Source: Comamonas flocculans (GTDB lineage Bacteria > Pseudomonadota > Gammaproteobacteria > Burkholderiales > Burkholderiaceae_C). Taken from it: DNA of 64,000 nucleotides. The stretch lies in the NCBI RefSeq assembly GCF_007954405.1, contig NZ_CP042344.1, positions 2,852,001 to 2,916,000 of the forward strand, in the 5' to 3' direction. The notes beneath the pieces were generated by a model. It was given only the letters and a program-made list of their open reading frames with translations. It did not search any database and had not been told where the DNA came from. The translations under genes were made by a program, and so were the position numbers. Positions 1-10,160 of this stretch are shown piece after piece (position 1 is the first letter of the stretch; each line of letters begins with the position of its first letter).

Positions 1-382
1 GCCGGCCCCGGCCGGCAGCCCGCAGTTTTCCTGGCCGGCCAGCGGTACGGTGCTGGCCAAATTCGACGAAGGGCGCAACAAGGGAGTGGACATCGGCGGT
101 GCGGCGGGCGAGGCGGTGCTGGCCTCGGCCGACGGCCGCGTGGTGTATGCGGGGGCGGGCCTGCGCGGCTACGGCAATCTGGTCATCGTGCAGCACAACA
201 AGACCTACCTCACGGCCTATGCGCACAACCAGAAGCTGCTCGTCAAGGAAGACCAGAACGTGCGCCGCGGCCAGAAGATTGCCGAGATGGGCAACACCGA
301 CGCCGACCGCGTGAAGCTGCACTTTGAAATCCGCCGTGAAGGCAAGCCGGTCGACCCGCTGCGCTACCTGCCGGCGCGCTGA
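1..382 (+). CDS. nlpD: NlpD-type LytM/M23 domain protein, 3' part only
   Basis: The reading frame is open from the window edge (frame of base 2) to the TGA at 380-382, so only the C-terminal ~126 residues are seen. They form a LytM (peptidase M23) domain: a WPASGTV strand, the KGVDI turn and a terminal LHFEIR...PVDPLRYLP motif. In active M23 enzymes the last motif is HxH; here the first His is Lys (KLHFEIR). That change is typical of NlpD/EnvC-like activators of the cell-separation amidases rather than of active endopeptidases. A role as an envelope lipoprotein activating an AmiC-type amidase is inferred from family; the lipobox and LysM part lie outside the window. Its stop overlaps the rluD start by one base, so the two are probably co-transcribed. 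Confidence 0.8.
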   Translation, partial: PAPAGSPQFSWPASGTVLAKFDEGRNKGVDIGGAAGEAVLASADGRVVYAGAGLRGYGNLVIVQHNKTYLTAYAHNQKLLVKEDQNVRRGQKIAEMGNTDADRVKLHFEIRREGKPVDPLRYLPAR

Positions 383-1368
383 TGCCTGCTCCGCCCGGGC
401 AGGCGCAGGACGCGGCGCCAGCCCGTCTGTCTGAGATCGAACAGCGCGAGTACACGCTCGGCGCGGCGCAGCACGGCCAGCGTCTGGACAAGGTGCTCGC
501 GGCGCTGGTGCCGGAATTTTCGCGCAGCTACCTGCAGCAGTTGCTGCAGCAGGGCGCGGTGCGGCTCAACGGCGGCCCCGCGCCCAAGCCGGCGCACAAG
601 GTCAGCCTGGGCGACACCCTGGAGGTGCAGATGCGCCCCACCGAGCAGAGCCAGGCCTTTCGCCCCGAAGCCATGGCACTCGAGGTGGTGCATGAAGACG
701 CGCACCTGCTGGTCATCAACAAGCCCGCGGGTCTGGTGGTGCACCCGGCGGCGGGGCACTGGAGCGGCACCTTGCTCAACGGCCTGCTGGCGCGCGATGC
801 AGCGGCCGCGGCCCTGCCGCGCGCCGGCATCGTGCATCGGCTGGACAAGGACACCAGCGGCCTCATGGTGGTGGCGCGCAGCCGCGCGGCCATGGATGGC
901 CTCACGCGTGCGATCGCCGCGCGCGAGGTGCAACGCCGCTACCTGGCGATCTGCTGGGGACGCTGGTCGCCCGGCATGCAGCGCAGCGTGGATGCGCCCA
1001 TAGGGCGCGACCCGCGCAACCGGCTGCGCATGGCAGTGGTGGATCTGGCCCTGCATCCTGGCAAGGCAGCCCGAACCGAGGTGCAGGGCCTGGCAAGCGA
1101 GGGCGCCGTGAGCCTGCTGTGCTGCCGGTTGCACACCGGGCGCACGCACCAGATCCGCGTGCACCTGGCTTCGCTGGGCCATCCGCTGGTGGCGGACGCG
1201 CTCTACGGCGGTGCGCCGGCTGGCGCGCTGCGGCGCCAGGCCTTGCATGCCTTTTCGCTGGCGCTGGTGCATCCGATCACTAGCGAGGCGCTGCATTGGC
1301 GCGCGCCCTTGCCGGCAGACCTGCAGGCGGCCTTGCAGGCTTTGGGCTTGCACTACAATGATTTTTGA
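382..1368 (+). CDS. rluD: 23S rRNA pseudouridine synthase RluD
   Basis: 328 residues, the usual length for the RluA/RluD family. An S4 RNA-binding domain (about residues 28-85, with GQRLDKVLA and RLNGG) precedes the pseudouridine synthase fold. The catalytic motif is HRLDKDTSG with Asp155; GRTHQIRVHL follows near residue 255. RluD modifies the helix 69 uridines of 23S rRNA. The ATG overlaps the stop of the upstream NlpD-type gene by one base, so translational coupling is likely. RluC or another RluA-family paralogue is the main alternative; the N-terminal S4 domain and length favour RluD. Confidence 0.88.
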   Translation: MPAPPGQAQDAAPARLSEIEQREYTLGAAQHGQRLDKVLAALVPEFSRSYLQQLLQQGAVRLNGGPAPKPAHKVSLGDTLEVQMRPTEQSQAFRPEAMALEVVHEDAHLLVINKPAGLVVHPAAGHWSGTLLNGLLARDAAAAALPRAGIVHRLDKDTSGLMVVARSRAAMDGLTRAIAAREVQRRYLAICWGRWSPGMQRSVDAPIGRDPRNRLRMAVVDLALHPGKAARTEVQGLASEGAVSLLCCRLHTGRTHQIRVHLASLGHPLVADALYGGAPAGALRRQALHAFSLALVHPITSEALHWRAPLPADLQAALQALGLHYNDF

Positions 1369-1541
1369 AGTGGCGCTGCGCCAGAGAGCGCGCGGCGCCA
1401 GCACCAGCAGCAGCGCCCGCGGTTGCCTTGCAGCACGCGCCAGCGCAACAGGCCGCCATCAGCGCGGACCGATGACCTGATTTTTCATCGCCACGGGGGC
1501 GCATGCCGCGCGATCGGCCGGCACCCACCGGGCGCAGACCC

Positions 1542-2189
1542 ATGAACACGGTGCAAGCCAAAAAGGTCCTGGAGACCGCATTGCTCTGCTCGCCCCAGCC
1601 CCTGGCGGTGCGCGAGCTGCGCGCGCTGTTCGAGGATGCGCTCGGCGCCGATACCGTCAAGCTCCTGCTGGCGCAGTTGCAGGCCGAATGGGCGCAGCGC
1701 GGCGTCGAGCTGGTGCAGGTGGCCACGGGCTGGCGCTTTCAGAGCCGCCCCGAGATGCGCGCCTGGCTGGACCGGCTGCTGCCGGAGAAGCCGGCGCGCT
1801 ACAGCCGCGCGACGCTCGAGACGCTGGCCATCATCGCGCACCGCCAGCCGGTGACGCGCGGTGACATCGAAGACATCCGCGGCGTGGTGGTCAACAGCCT
1901 GATCATCAAGCAGCTGGAAGAGCGGGGCTGGATCGAGGTGGTTGGCCATCGCGACACCGTGGGGCGGCCGGCGCTGCTTGCCACCACGCGCCAGTTCCTC
2001 GACGACCTGGGTCTGCAGTCGCTGTCCGAGTTGCCGGCGCTGGCCGCGCAAGAGGATGCGCTGCCTCGGTCTTTGCAGGCAGAGCAAGCGGGGCAGGCGC
2101 AATTGCCGCTGGCCGAAGGCGGGGCGTACGAAGCGGGCGCGGCGCCCGAGATCACTGCGGGAGACGATGGTGAACGACGAGATGAATGA
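1542..2189 (+). CDS. scpB: SMC-ScpAB condensin subunit ScpB
   Basis: 215 residues from the ATG at 1542 ([21 protein letters not shown]). An in-frame ATG at 1503 would add 13 unconserved residues and is disfavoured. The sequence shows the two winged-helix domains of ScpB; the block from about residue 85 to 150, with [27 protein letters not shown] and GRPALLATT, is diagnostic. ScpB dimers bind ScpA and the SMC ATPase to organise and segregate the chromosome. scpA is not in the window. The 3' end overlaps the likely rluB start by 23 bases, the familiar scpB-rluB pairing. The C-terminal ~30 residues are low-complexity and probably disordered. Confidence 0.92.
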   Translation: MNTVQAKKVLETALLCSPQPLAVRELRALFEDALGADTVKLLLAQLQAEWAQRGVELVQVATGWRFQSRPEMRAWLDRLLPEKPARYSRATLETLAIIAHRQPVTRGDIEDIRGVVVNSLIIKQLEERGWIEVVGHRDTVGRPALLATTRQFLDDLGLQSLSELPALAAQEDALPRSLQAEQAGQAQLPLAEGGAYEAGAAPEITAGDDGERRDE

Positions 2190-3375
2190 GCAGCCGGAGC
2201 AGCCAGTCTCCGGGCAGGACGCGCAGGGCGCCCCGGCGGCGCCGCAACCCGGGCAGGGACAGGCTCGGCCAGGGCGCGGCCGCCAAGGTGGGCGGCGCAA
2301 GGCACCGGCGCAAAAGCCCGGCTACGGCTTTGCGGACGTGGTCTCGGGCCGGCTCGACGACGATGAGGACAACGCCGAACTTCCCCCGCCCAAGCGCGTG
2401 CTGCAGCCGCGGCCCGAAGCGCCCAAGCTGCACAAGGTGCTGGCGCAGGCGGGCATGGGCTCGCGTCTGGACATGGAGCAGCTGATCCTGGAAGGGCGCA
2501 TCTCGGTGAACAACGAGCCGGCGCACATCGGCCAGCGCGTGCAGTTCGGCGACCAGATCAAGGTCAACGGCAAGCCGATACGCTTTCGCATCGAGCCGCC
2601 GGCGCCGCGCGTGCTGGCCTACCACAAGCCGGCCGGCGAGGTCGTGACCACCGACGATCCGGAGAACCGGCCGACGGTGTTCCGCCGGCTGCCGCGCTTG
2701 GTACAGGGCAAGTGGCAGGCCGTGGGCCGGCTGGACCTGAACACCGAAGGCCTGTTGCTCTTCACCAGCTCGGGCGACCTGGCCAACCGCCTGATGCACC
2801 CGCGCTTTGGCATGGAGCGCGAATATGCGGTGCGCGTGCTGGGCGCGCTCAGCGACGAGGAAAAGCGCCAGCTGCTCGACGGCGTGGCGCTGGAAGACGG
2901 CCCCGCGGCCTTCGGCGCCATCGAGGACGGCGGGGGCGAAGGCGCCAACTGCTGGTACCGCGTGACCATTGCCGAAGGGCGCAACCGCGAGGTGCGCCGC
3001 ATGATCGAGGCCGTGGGCCATGCGGTCAGCCGGCTGATACGCATACGCTATGGCGCCATGGTGCTGCCGCGCGGGCTCAAGCGCGGCACCTGGATGGAGC
3101 TCGATGAGGGCGACATCCGCGCACTCACGCAGGCGGCGGGCATGCCCGAACGTGCGGCCAGGGGAGAGCGCAAGGGCGGCACGGCCAGGCCGGGCAAACG
3201 CCGTGGCGGCACGCGCGGCATGGGTCGTGAGCCCGGGCGCGATGCCCGCCAGGGCGCATCGTCTCAACCGGACCCCATGAAAACCTCGGTGGGCTACATC
3301 GGCGCGGACAGCTTTGCACGCCAGCGCCGGCAGAAACAAAACCCCGGCCCACGCCGCAGTGGCCGCAGGCCGTGA
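2167..3375 (+). CDS. rluB: 23S rRNA pseudouridine synthase RluB
   Basis: 402 residues if started at ATG 2167; ATG 2182 (MNEQPEQ) is an equally plausible start five codons on, and both overlap scpB. A disordered Gly/Arg-rich leader of about 75 residues comes before the S4 domain ([14 protein letters not shown]...ILEGRISVN). The RsuA/RluB catalytic core follows: [12 protein letters not shown], then [13 protein letters not shown] carrying the catalytic Asp, and the [10 protein letters not shown] loop. After about residue 325 there is a long Arg/Gly/Lys-rich tail, common in betaproteobacterial RluB and probably RNA-binding. RluB makes a single pseudouridine in helix 80 of 23S rRNA. Confidence 0.88.
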   Translation: MVNDEMNEQPEQPVSGQDAQGAPAAPQPGQGQARPGRGRQGGRRKAPAQKPGYGFADVVSGRLDDDEDNAELPPPKRVLQPRPEAPKLHKVLAQAGMGSRLDMEQLILEGRISVNNEPAHIGQRVQFGDQIKVNGKPIRFRIEPPAPRVLAYHKPAGEVVTTDDPENRPTVFRRLPRLVQGKWQAVGRLDLNTEGLLLFTSSGDLANRLMHPRFGMEREYAVRVLGALSDEEKRQLLDGVALEDGPAAFGAIEDGGGEGANCWYRVTIAEGRNREVRRMIEAVGHAVSRLIRIRYGAMVLPRGLKRGTWMELDEGDIRALTQAAGMPERAARGERKGGTARPGKRRGGTRGMGREPGRDARQGASSQPDPMKTSVGYIGADSFARQRRQKQNPGPRRSGRRP

Positions 3376-3445
3376 GCGGTAACCTTAAAATCGACGGTTT
3401 TGCGCACGACGCAGGCATTTTCACAACACACCATCAGGAATGCAC

Positions 3446-3871
3446 ATGGCCACAGAACGCACCCTCTCCATCATCAAGCCCGACGCCGTCGCCAAGAACG
3501 TCATCGGCCAGATCTACGCGCGCTTCGAGGCCGCCGGCCTGAAGATTGCCGCCGCCCGCATGATCCATCTCTCGCGCGCCCAGGCCGAGCAGTTCTACGC
3601 GGTGCACAAGGAGCGCCCCTTCTTCAAGGACCTGGTGGACTTCATGGTCTCCGGTCCGGTGATGGTGCAGGTGCTCGAGGGCGAGAATGCCATTCTCAAG
3701 AACCGCGATCTGATGGGCGCGACCGACCCCAAGAAGGCCGCCGCCGGCACCATCCGCGCCGACTTTGCCGACAGCATCGACGCCAATGCGGTGCACGGTT
3801 CGGACGCCCCCGAAACCGCCGCCGTGGAAGTGGCCTTCTTCTTCCCCGGCCTGGCGATCCACGCGCGCTGA
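3446..3871 (+). CDS. ndk: Nucleoside diphosphate kinase
   Basis: 141 residues, the normal NDK length. ATG 3446 gives the conserved [18 protein letters not shown] start and has AGGA at 3436-3439 six bases upstream; ATG 3440 would add only Met-His. The phospho-accepting histidine is His117 in NAVHGSD, and the Lys of the IIKPDA motif is present. NDK equalises (d)NTP pools by transferring the gamma phosphate from ATP. ndk followed by rlmN is a common beta/gammaproteobacterial order. A -10-like TTAAAAT lies near 3383-3389 in the 70-bp gap after rluB, so the gene may have its own promoter. Confidence 0.96.
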   Translation: MATERTLSIIKPDAVAKNVIGQIYARFEAAGLKIAAARMIHLSRAQAEQFYAVHKERPFFKDLVDFMVSGPVMVQVLEGENAILKNRDLMGATDPKKAAAGTIRADFADSIDANAVHGSDAPETAAVEVAFFFPGLAIHAR

Positions 3872-3921
3872 GGCGCGCACCTGGCCGGCTCGCCCATGCG
3901 GCAGGCCGGCGGAGTGATGCC

Positions 3922-5043
3922 ATGATTACCAATCTCCTCGATCTGGACCGTCAGGCGCTTGCCGCATTTTGTGGTCAGCTCGGGGAAAAGCCGTTTCGCG
4001 CCACGCAGCTGTTTCGCTGGATACACCAGCGCGGCGTGCAGGACTTTGACCAGATGACGGACCTGGCCAAGTCCCTGCGCGAAAAGCTCAAGGACTGCGC
4101 CTACATCGTCGCACCGCCGGTGGCCAAGGAACACGTCTCGCAGGACGGCACCGTGAAGTGGCTGTTCGACGTGGGACGCAACAACGCCATCGAGACCGTC
4201 TACATCCCCGAGGACGATCGCGGCACGCTGTGCGTCTCCAGCCAGGCGGGCTGTGCCGTCGGCTGCCGCTTCTGCTCGACCGGCCATCAGGGTTTCAGCC
4301 GCCACCTGAGCCCCGGCGAGATCGTCGGCCAGCTCTGGTGGGCCGAGCACGCACTGCGCAAACGCCTGGGCACCGACGAGCGCGTGATCACCAACGTGGT
4401 CTTCATGGGCATGGGCGAGCCGATGAACAACTACCCCGCGCTGGTCCCGGCGCTGCGCACCATGCTGGACGATCATGCCTACGGGCTGTCGCGCCGGCGC
4501 GTGACGGTGTCCACCTCGGGCGTGGTGCCGATGATCGATCGCCTGGCCGCGGATTGCCCGGTGGCCCTGGCGATTTCGCTGCATGCGCCCAGCGACGCGC
4601 TGCGCGACACCCTGGTGCCGCTGAACCGCAAGTTCCCGCTGGCCGAGCTCATGGGCGCGGCGCGGCGCTACCTCGAGGCGGCGCCGCGCGACTTCATCAC
4701 CTTCGAATACTGCATGCTCGACGGCGTCAACGACCAGCCCGAGCACGCGCGGCAGCTCATCGAGCTCATTCGCGACCCGCGCTGGGCCGGGCTGTCGTGC
4801 AAGTTCAACCTGATTCCGTTCAACCCGTTTCCGCAGTCGGGCCTGCGCCGCTCGCCCAGTGCCGCGATCGCGGCCTTCGCCAAGGTTCTGCTCGACGCCG
4901 GCGTCGTGACCACGGTGCGCAAGACGCGCGGCGACGATATCGACGCGGCCTGCGGCCAGCTGGCTGGCGAGGTGCAGGATCGCACGCGTGTGGGGCAACG
5001 CATGGCCAGGCTGCGCGAGAGCGCGAGCCATGCCGGCTCCTGA
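3922..5043 (+). CDS. rlmN: Dual-specificity RNA methyltransferase RlmN
   Basis: 373 residues, typical of RlmN. It is a radical-SAM enzyme that makes 2-methyladenosine at A2503 of 23S rRNA and A37 of some tRNAs. The iron-sulfur ligands are Cys111, Cys115 and Cys118 in [12 protein letters not shown]. The methyl-carrying and acid/base cysteines of the family are recognisable as Cys104 (TLCVSSQAG) and the Cys in the C-terminal [13 protein letters not shown]. The N-terminal helical RNA-binding part ([12 protein letters not shown]...FRWIHQ) is intact. It lies 50 bp after ndk and directly before pilF, the standard order in Burkholderiales and Pseudomonadales. Confidence 0.96.
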   Translation: MITNLLDLDRQALAAFCGQLGEKPFRATQLFRWIHQRGVQDFDQMTDLAKSLREKLKDCAYIVAPPVAKEHVSQDGTVKWLFDVGRNNAIETVYIPEDDRGTLCVSSQAGCAVGCRFCSTGHQGFSRHLSPGEIVGQLWWAEHALRKRLGTDERVITNVVFMGMGEPMNNYPALVPALRTMLDDHAYGLSRRRVTVSTSGVVPMIDRLAADCPVALAISLHAPSDALRDTLVPLNRKFPLAELMGAARRYLEAAPRDFITFEYCMLDGVNDQPEHARQLIELIRDPRWAGLSCKFNLIPFNPFPQSGLRRSPSAAIAAFAKVLLDAGVVTTVRKTRGDDIDAACGQLAGEVQDRTRVGQRMARLRESASHAGS

Positions 5044-5072
5044 ACGGCCGCATCACCATGGAGGAGCAGGGG

Positions 5073-5897
5073 ATGGTCTCTCGGCATATGGCACACCGCA
5101 GCTTGGGCAGCTGGTTGCTGACGCCGCTTCTTGCGGCCGCGCTCGCGCTGCTGCAGGCCTGTGCCAGCGCGCCGGCGCCGGGCTCGGACGCGGAGGCGCT
5201 GGCCGCCACCGCGCCGAGCACCGATGCGCGCCACCGCGCGCACATCCGGCTTGAGCTGGCAGCCAACTACCTGCAGATGGGCAAACCCGAAGTGGCACTG
5301 GAAGAAACCGCCCAGGCGCTGGCCGCAGACCCGGGCTATTCCGAGGCCTACCAGTTGCGCGGGCTGGTGTACATGGCGCTGCAGGATTGGACCAAGGCGC
5401 AAACCAATCTCCAGCGCGCGCTGGAGCTCAAGCCTGCAGACCCCGATGTATTGCACAACCTGGGCTGGCTGCATTGCCAGCGCAAGGATTACGACAGCGC
5501 AGATGCCCTGTTCCAGCGCGCACTGGCCACGCCGGGGTATGCGTCGCGCGTCAAGACCTGGACGGCGCAGGGCGTATGCCATGAACGTGCCGGGCGCTTC
5601 CCGCAGGCGCGCGAGACCTTGCTGCACGCCTACGAATTCGACGCCGCCAACCCCGTGGTCGGATTCCACCTGGCCTCCGTCATGTTCGCCCAGGGTGACG
5701 CCAAGGGCGCGCAGTTCTATATCCGGCGCGTCAACAACGGCGAATTCTCCAATGCCGCCTCGCTCTGGCTGGGCATCAAGGTCGAGCGCGCGCTCAAGGA
5801 CGCCGACGCCATGCGCCAGCTGGCCGAGCAGCTCAACCGCCGCTACCCGGATTCACGCGAAGCGATGGCCTTGGTGCAGGGGGCTTTCGATGAGTGA
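5073..5897 (+). CDS. pilF: Type IV pilus secretin-assembly lipoprotein PilF/PilW
   Basis: 274 residues from ATG 5073, chosen because GGAG at 5062-5065 sits about seven bases upstream. ATG 5058 and ATG 5088 are alternatives. A signal peptide with many Leu/Ala residues ends in a lipobox (LLQAC), so the mature protein should be an outer-membrane lipoprotein. The rest is a run of tetratricopeptide repeats (LAANYLQMGKPEVALEE, YMALQDWTKAQTNLQRAL, VLHNLGWLHCQRKDYDSA and others). PilF helps the PilQ secretin multimerise and reach the outer membrane. The rlmN-pilF-rodZ-ispG-hisS order supports the call. The stop overlaps the rodZ start by eight bases. Confidence 0.9.
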   Translation: MVSRHMAHRSLGSWLLTPLLAAALALLQACASAPAPGSDAEALAATAPSTDARHRAHIRLELAANYLQMGKPEVALEETAQALAADPGYSEAYQLRGLVYMALQDWTKAQTNLQRALELKPADPDVLHNLGWLHCQRKDYDSADALFQRALATPGYASRVKTWTAQGVCHERAGRFPQARETLLHAYEFDAANPVVGFHLASVMFAQGDAKGAQFYIRRVNNGEFSNAASLWLGIKVERALKDADAMRQLAEQLNRRYPDSREAMALVQGAFDE

Positions 5898-6837
5898 GCC
5901 GGCGCCGGATTTGCCCGGCCGGCCGGCCGCGGGGGGCGAGGAAGCACCGTCGGGCCCGGCCACGGCCGGACGCCTGCTGGCCGCCAGCCGGGAGCAGGCC
6001 GGAGTGCATCTGGCTGCGCTGGCGGCCGCGCTCAAGGTGCCTACCTACAAGCTGAAGGCGCTGGAGGAAGACCGCTACGAGGTCTTCACCGACGTGGTGT
6101 TCCTGCGCGCGCTCGCCTCCAGCATCTGTCGTTCGCTCAAGATCGATGCGGCGCCGGTGCTGGCGCTGCTGCCCGCGAGCGCGCCGGTGGCGCTCAAGGA
6201 CCAGCAGGGCCTGAACGCACGTTTCAAGGAGGCGGGCGAGCGCGCGGAATCCGGCCGCGCGCTCGGTCTGCCGATCTCGCGTCTGACCGCCTTCGTGGTC
6301 ATCGTCCTGCTGGCGGCCGCGCTGGTGCTGGCCTTCGTGCCGCGTGGCGGCGACGGCGAAGCAAGCCCGGCCACGCCGGCGTCGCCGCTGGCACCGGCCG
6401 AGATTTCCACACCCGTGGCTGTGCCCGTACCGGTGCCGGTACCCGTGCCCCAGTCTTCGCCGGCGCCGGCAGGCTCTGCGCAGGGCGACGCAGCCGCTGC
6501 AGCGCCCGCGCCGGCGCAGCCGGCCACGCCCGGCGAAGCATCCGCGCCGGCGCCTGTCGAGACCGCCGAAGCGGCGCCCGAAGCCAGTCAGGCTGCGCCC
6601 GCCGAGCCGCTGGTCATCGTGGCACGTCAGCAGACTTGGGTGCAGGTACGCAGCGCCGTCGGTGGCGTGCTGATCGAGCGCAACATGGAACCGGGCGAGC
6701 GCTACACCGCCCCGGGTGGTGGTCCCTGGTCCGTGGTGATAGGGCGTGCGGACGCCGCCGAGGTGACCGTGCGCGGTGAGGCGATGAATTTGAATGCCGT
6801 GGCACGCAACAACGTGGCGCGGTTCGAGGTGAAGTGA
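5890..6837 (+). CDS. rodZ: Cytoskeleton protein RodZ
   Basis: 315 residues. An N-terminal helix-turn-helix (about residues 25-85, GRLLAASREQAGVHLAALA...YKLKALEEDRY) is followed by one membrane span (LTAFVVIVLLAAALVLAFV, about residues 133-151), a Pro/Ala/Val-rich periplasmic linker and a C-terminal DUF4115 beta domain (from about residue 235). This is the RodZ architecture: it links MreB filaments to the cell-elongation machinery. The linker contains alternating Pro-Val units (near 6418-6450) followed by Ala/Pro/Glu sequence. It overlaps pilF at the 5' end and abuts ispG with no spacer, so it belongs to that transcript. Confidence 0.9.
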   Translation: MSEPAPDLPGRPAAGGEEAPSGPATAGRLLAASREQAGVHLAALAAALKVPTYKLKALEEDRYEVFTDVVFLRALASSICRSLKIDAAPVLALLPASAPVALKDQQGLNARFKEAGERAESGRALGLPISRLTAFVVIVLLAAALVLAFVPRGGDGEASPATPASPLAPAEISTPVAVPVPVPVPVPQSSPAPAGSAQGDAAAAAPAPAQPATPGEASAPAPVETAEAAPEASQAAPAEPLVIVARQQTWVQVRSAVGGVLIERNMEPGERYTAPGGGPWSVVIGRADAAEVTVRGEAMNLNAVARNNVARFEVK

Positions 6838-8115
6838 ATGCTGAAGTCTGAAGCGGGTGCGCCCATTGCCATGGTCGCTCCGGCGCCGCGCCATACGCGC
6901 CAGGCGCGCGTGGTCTGGGGCGAGAAGGTGGTGACCGTGGGGGGCGACGCGCCGGTGCGCGTGCAGTCCATGACCAATACCGACACGGCCGACGTCAAGG
7001 CCACGGTGGCGCAGGTGCGCCAGCTGGCCATCGCCGGCTCGGAGATGGTGCGCATCACCGTCAACACGCCGGAGGCGGCCGCGGCCGTGCCCGAGATCCG
7101 CGAGCGCCTGGACAAAATGGGTGAATTCGTGCCGCTGGTGGGCGACTTTCACTACAACGGCCACCGCTTGCTGACCGATTTTCCGGACTGCGCGCGCACG
7201 CTCTCCAAATACCGCATCAACCCCGGCAACGTGGGCAAGGGCGACAAGCACGACAAGCAGTTCGCCCAGATGATCGAGGCGGCCCTCAAGTGGGGCAAGC
7301 CGGTGCGCATCGGCGTGAACTGGGGCAGCCTGGATCAGGAGCTGCTCACGGCGCTGATGGACGAGAACGGCACCCGTGGCGAACCTTGGGATGCGCGCCA
7401 GGTGATGTACGAGGCGCTGGTGCGCTCGGCCTTGTCCTCGGCGCAAAGGGCTGAAGAGCTGGGCATGTCCGCCGGTCAGGTCATTCTCTCGTGCAAGGTG
7501 AGTGGCGTGCAGGACCTGATCGCGGTGTATCGGGGTTTGGCGCGGCGCTGCGACTACCCGCTGCACCTGGGTCTGACCGAAGCCGGCATGGGCGCCAAGG
7601 GCATCGTGGCCTCGACCGCTGCCATGGCCATGCTGCTGCAAGAGGGCATAGGCGACACCATCCGTGTCTCGCTCACGCCCAAGCCGGGCGAGTCGCGCAC
7701 GCAGGAGGTGCTGGTCGCCACCGAGATCCTGCAGTCGCTGGGCCTGCGCGCGTTCGCGCCCAGCGTCACCGCCTGCCCGGGGTGCGGACGCACCACCAGC
7801 ACCACCTTCCAGGAGCTGGCCAAGCAGATCGACGACTACCTGCGCGCGCAGATGCCGCTGTGGCGCACGCGCTACCCCGGTGTGGAAAAGCTGCGCGTGG
7901 CCGTGATGGGTTGCATCGTCAACGGCCCCGGCGAGAGCAAGCACGCCGACATCGGCATCAGCCTGCCGGGTACGGGCGAGGCCCCGGCCGCGCCGGTCTA
8001 CATCGACGGCCAGAAGGCGGTGACGCTGCGCGGAGAACACATTGCGCAGGAGTTCCAGCAACTCGTCGAGGACTACGTGCAGCGCCGCTACGGTCTGGCC
8101 GCGGGCGCCGCTTGA
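6838..8115 (+). CDS. ispG: 4-hydroxy-3-methylbut-2-enyl diphosphate synthase (flavodoxin) IspG
   Basis: 425 residues, of the two-domain bacterial type. It carries out the penultimate step of the non-mevalonate isoprenoid pathway, turning MEcPP into HMBPP with a [4Fe-4S] cluster. The N-terminal TIM barrel starts at [11 protein letters not shown]...VQSMTNTDT; the cluster ligands are the two Cys of [10 protein letters not shown] and the Cys of [11 protein letters not shown] near the C terminus, followed by the conserved [10 protein letters not shown]. The ATG begins immediately after the rodZ stop. A repeat with terminator-like structure (8141-8186) follows and separates it from hisS. Confidence 0.96.
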   Translation: MLKSEAGAPIAMVAPAPRHTRQARVVWGEKVVTVGGDAPVRVQSMTNTDTADVKATVAQVRQLAIAGSEMVRITVNTPEAAAAVPEIRERLDKMGEFVPLVGDFHYNGHRLLTDFPDCARTLSKYRINPGNVGKGDKHDKQFAQMIEAALKWGKPVRIGVNWGSLDQELLTALMDENGTRGEPWDARQVMYEALVRSALSSAQRAEELGMSAGQVILSCKVSGVQDLIAVYRGLARRCDYPLHLGLTEAGMGAKGIVASTAAMAMLLQEGIGDTIRVSLTPKPGESRTQEVLVATEILQSLGLRAFAPSVTACPGCGRTTSTTFQELAKQIDDYLRAQMPLWRTRYPGVEKLRVAVMGCIVNGPGESKHADIGISLPGTGEAPAAPVYIDGQKAVTLRGEHIAQEFQQLVEDYVQRRYGLAAGAA

Positions 8116-8140
8116 TCGGGTTGATTTAGCTACTGAGAAG

Positions 8141-8186
8141 AGAGCTGGCAGCGCTTGCTGGACAAGGGCTGGAGCCTGTTTTTATA
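8141..8186 (+). repeat. Interspersed ~45-bp hairpin repeat, copy 1 (ispG-hisS gap)
   Basis: The segment reads AGAGCTGGCAGCGCTTGCTG, then GACAAGGGCTGGAGCC and a T-run. It matches six other copies in this window near 32233, 32282 (inverted), 37121, 42718, 45703 (inverted) and 49690 (inverted). The core can fold into a short GC stem followed by T-rich sequence, like an intrinsic terminator for ispG. Its T/A-rich 3' edge runs into TATATAAA at about 8184-8191, which resembles a -10 element for hisS. That dual role is inference. Confidence 0.7.
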
Positions 8187-8201
8187 TAAATTTTCAGCAC
8201 C

Positions 8202-9485
8202 ATGCAAAAACTGTCTGCCGTCAAGGGCATGAACGACATCCTGCCGCCCGATTCGGCGCGCTGGGAGTGGCTCGAAGAGGTGGTGCGTTCGCTGATGCAG
8301 CGCTATGCCTACCGGGCCATCCGCACGCCCATCGTCGAGCCCACGGCGCTGTTCGTGCGCGGTCTGGGTGAAGTCACCGACATCGTCGAGAAGGAGATGT
8401 ATTCCTTCGAAGACCGGCTCAACGGCGAGCAGCTCACGCTGCGCCCCGAGGCCACGGCCGGCGTGGTGCGCGCGGCGGTGGAGCATTCGCTGCTCTACGA
8501 CGGGGGCAAGCGCCTGTACTACATGGGGCCGATGTTTCGCCACGAACGCCCACAGCGCGGACGCTATCGGCAGTTTCACCAGATCGGCGCCGAGGCGCTG
8601 GGCTTCCCCGGCGCGGAGGTCGATGCCGAGATCATCCTGCTGGCCCATGCGCTGTGGGCCGAGCTGGGCCTGGCCGGCGTGCGCCTGGAGCTCAACAGCC
8701 TGGGCCAGCCCGAGGAGCGCAAGGCGCACCGTGCGGCCTTGATTGCCCACTTCGCGGCGCATCAGGACCTGCTCGACGAAGATGCCCGCCGGCGCCTGCA
8801 CAGCAACCCGCTGCGCATCCTGGACACCAAGAATCCGGCCATGCAGGCCGTGGTCGATGGTGCGCCCAGGCTCATCGACCATCTGGGCGAGGCTTCGCGC
8901 GCGCACCTGGAGCAGGTGCAGGCCATGCTGGATGCCGCCGGCGTGGCCTGGAGCATCAACCCGCGCCTGGTGCGCGGCATGGACTACTACAACCTCACCG
9001 TCTTCGAGTTCGTCACCGACCAGCTCGGCGCGCAGGGCACGATCTGCGGCGGCGGGCGCTACGACTATCTGGTGGAGCAGATGGGCGGCAAGCCCGCTCC
9101 CGCCGTCGGCTGGGCGCTGGGCGTGGAGCGCGTGCTCGAGCTGCTCAAGGAGCAGCAGCGCGCCCCCGCCACCGTCGCGCCGCACGCCTACGCCGTGGTG
9201 CCCGATGCAGCCGCCCTGCCCACCGCCATGGCCTGCCTGCAGCGGCTGCGCGGCCTCGGCATCGCGGTGCAGATGCATGCCGGCGGCGCGCAGGGCCTGG
9301 GCAGCATGAAGGCGCAGTTCAAGAAAGCCGACGCCAGCGGCGCGCGGTTCGCGCTGGTTTTCGGCGCCGACGAACTGCAGGCCGGCATGCTTACCGTCAA
9401 ACCTCTGCGCGAAGCGGGCGAGCAGGTGCAACGCCCGCTGGCCGATCTGGCCGCGCTGGCCGCCAGCCTACAATCCCCGCGCTGA
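8202..9485 (+). CDS. hisS: Histidyl-tRNA synthetase
   Basis: 427 residues. It is a class II synthetase with the HisRS start ([14 protein letters not shown]), motif 2 ([20 protein letters not shown]), the histidine-specific blocks [14 protein letters not shown] and [14 protein letters not shown], motif 3 ([14 protein letters not shown]) and a C-terminal anticodon-binding domain. It charges tRNA-His. The ATG lies 16 bp after a TATATAAA stretch; no strong Shine-Dalgarno sequence is visible. The ispG-hisS-yfgM-bamB-der order is conserved in beta- and gammaproteobacteria. Compare hisZ at 16839, a non-charging paralogue. Confidence 0.97.
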   Translation: MQKLSAVKGMNDILPPDSARWEWLEEVVRSLMQRYAYRAIRTPIVEPTALFVRGLGEVTDIVEKEMYSFEDRLNGEQLTLRPEATAGVVRAAVEHSLLYDGGKRLYYMGPMFRHERPQRGRYRQFHQIGAEALGFPGAEVDAEIILLAHALWAELGLAGVRLELNSLGQPEERKAHRAALIAHFAAHQDLLDEDARRRLHSNPLRILDTKNPAMQAVVDGAPRLIDHLGEASRAHLEQVQAMLDAAGVAWSINPRLVRGMDYYNLTVFEFVTDQLGAQGTICGGGRYDYLVEQMGGKPAPAVGWALGVERVLELLKEQQRAPATVAPHAYAVVPDAAALPTAMACLQRLRGLGIAVQMHAGGAQGLGSMKAQFKKADASGARFALVFGADELQAGMLTVKPLREAGEQVQRPLADLAALAASLQSPR

Positions 9486-9500
9486 TAGAAAGACTGCACG

Positions 9501-10160
9501 ATGGCACACCACTTTGACCTTGAAGAACAGGAACAGATCGCCCAGTTCAAGCATTTCTGGGACACCTGGGGCAGCCTGATCACCTGGGCGGTGATCGTGG
9601 TCATGGGCAGCCTCGCGGCGTGGAACGGCTACCGTTATTGGCAGGGGCGCCAGGCGCAGCAGGCCGTGGCCATGCTCGATGCCGTCCAGGTGGCGGCGCA
9701 GGCCGGCGAACTGGACCGCGTGCAGCAGATCCTGGGTGATCTGCGTGGCGACTATCCGCGTACCGCCCAGGCCCGGCAGGGCGCGTTGGTCGCCGCCCAG
9801 GCCTTTGCCAAGGCACAGCGCTGGAAGGATGCGCAGGCGGCGCTGCGCTGGGTGGTGGACAAGGCGGGGGACGAAGGCTATGTGGCGCTGGCGCGGCTGC
9901 GTCTTGCGGCCGCGCTGGTGCAGGAGAAGGACTACGACCAGGCGCTGGTTGAACTCTCGGGCAGCTTCCCGCCCGAGTTTGCCGCCGTGGTGGCCGACCA
10001 GACGGGCGACGTGCTGCAGCTGCAGGGCAAGACGGCCGAGGCCATCGCCCAGTACCGGCGCGCCTACGACGCATTGGGCGAACAGCTCGCCTACCGTCAG
10101 ATCGTCGAGGCCAAGCTGGACGCCCTCGGCGGCAACGCAGCGGCCAAGGAGGGTGCATGA
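9501..10160 (+). CDS. YfgM-like ancillary SecYEG translocon subunit (TPR)
   Basis: 219 residues. A short cytoplasmic start (MAHHFDLEEQEQIAQFKHFW) leads into one membrane anchor (LITWAVIVVMGSLAAWNGYRYW) and a periplasmic helical/TPR domain of the YfgM type. Known YfgM associates with SecYEG and periplasmic chaperones. Its place between hisS and bamB is the family's standard position, which fits a role in handing exported proteins to outer-membrane assembly. The stop overlaps the bamB ATG (ATGA), so translation of the two is probably coupled. Confidence 0.85.
   Translation: MAHHFDLEEQEQIAQFKHFWDTWGSLITWAVIVVMGSLAAWNGYRYWQGRQAQQAVAMLDAVQVAAQAGELDRVQQILGDLRGDYPRTAQARQGALVAAQAFAKAQRWKDAQAALRWVVDKAGDEGYVALARLRLAAALVQEKDYDQALVELSGSFPPEFAAVVADQTGDVLQLQGKTAEAIAQYRRAYDALGEQLAYRQIVEAKLDALGGNAAAKEGA

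Noticed and set aside
4158..5057. Long in-frame extension upstream of pilF overlapping rlmN
   Set aside because: The extension is an Arg/Ala-rich shadow of rlmN; the lipoprotein signal and the ribosome-binding site put the start at 5073.
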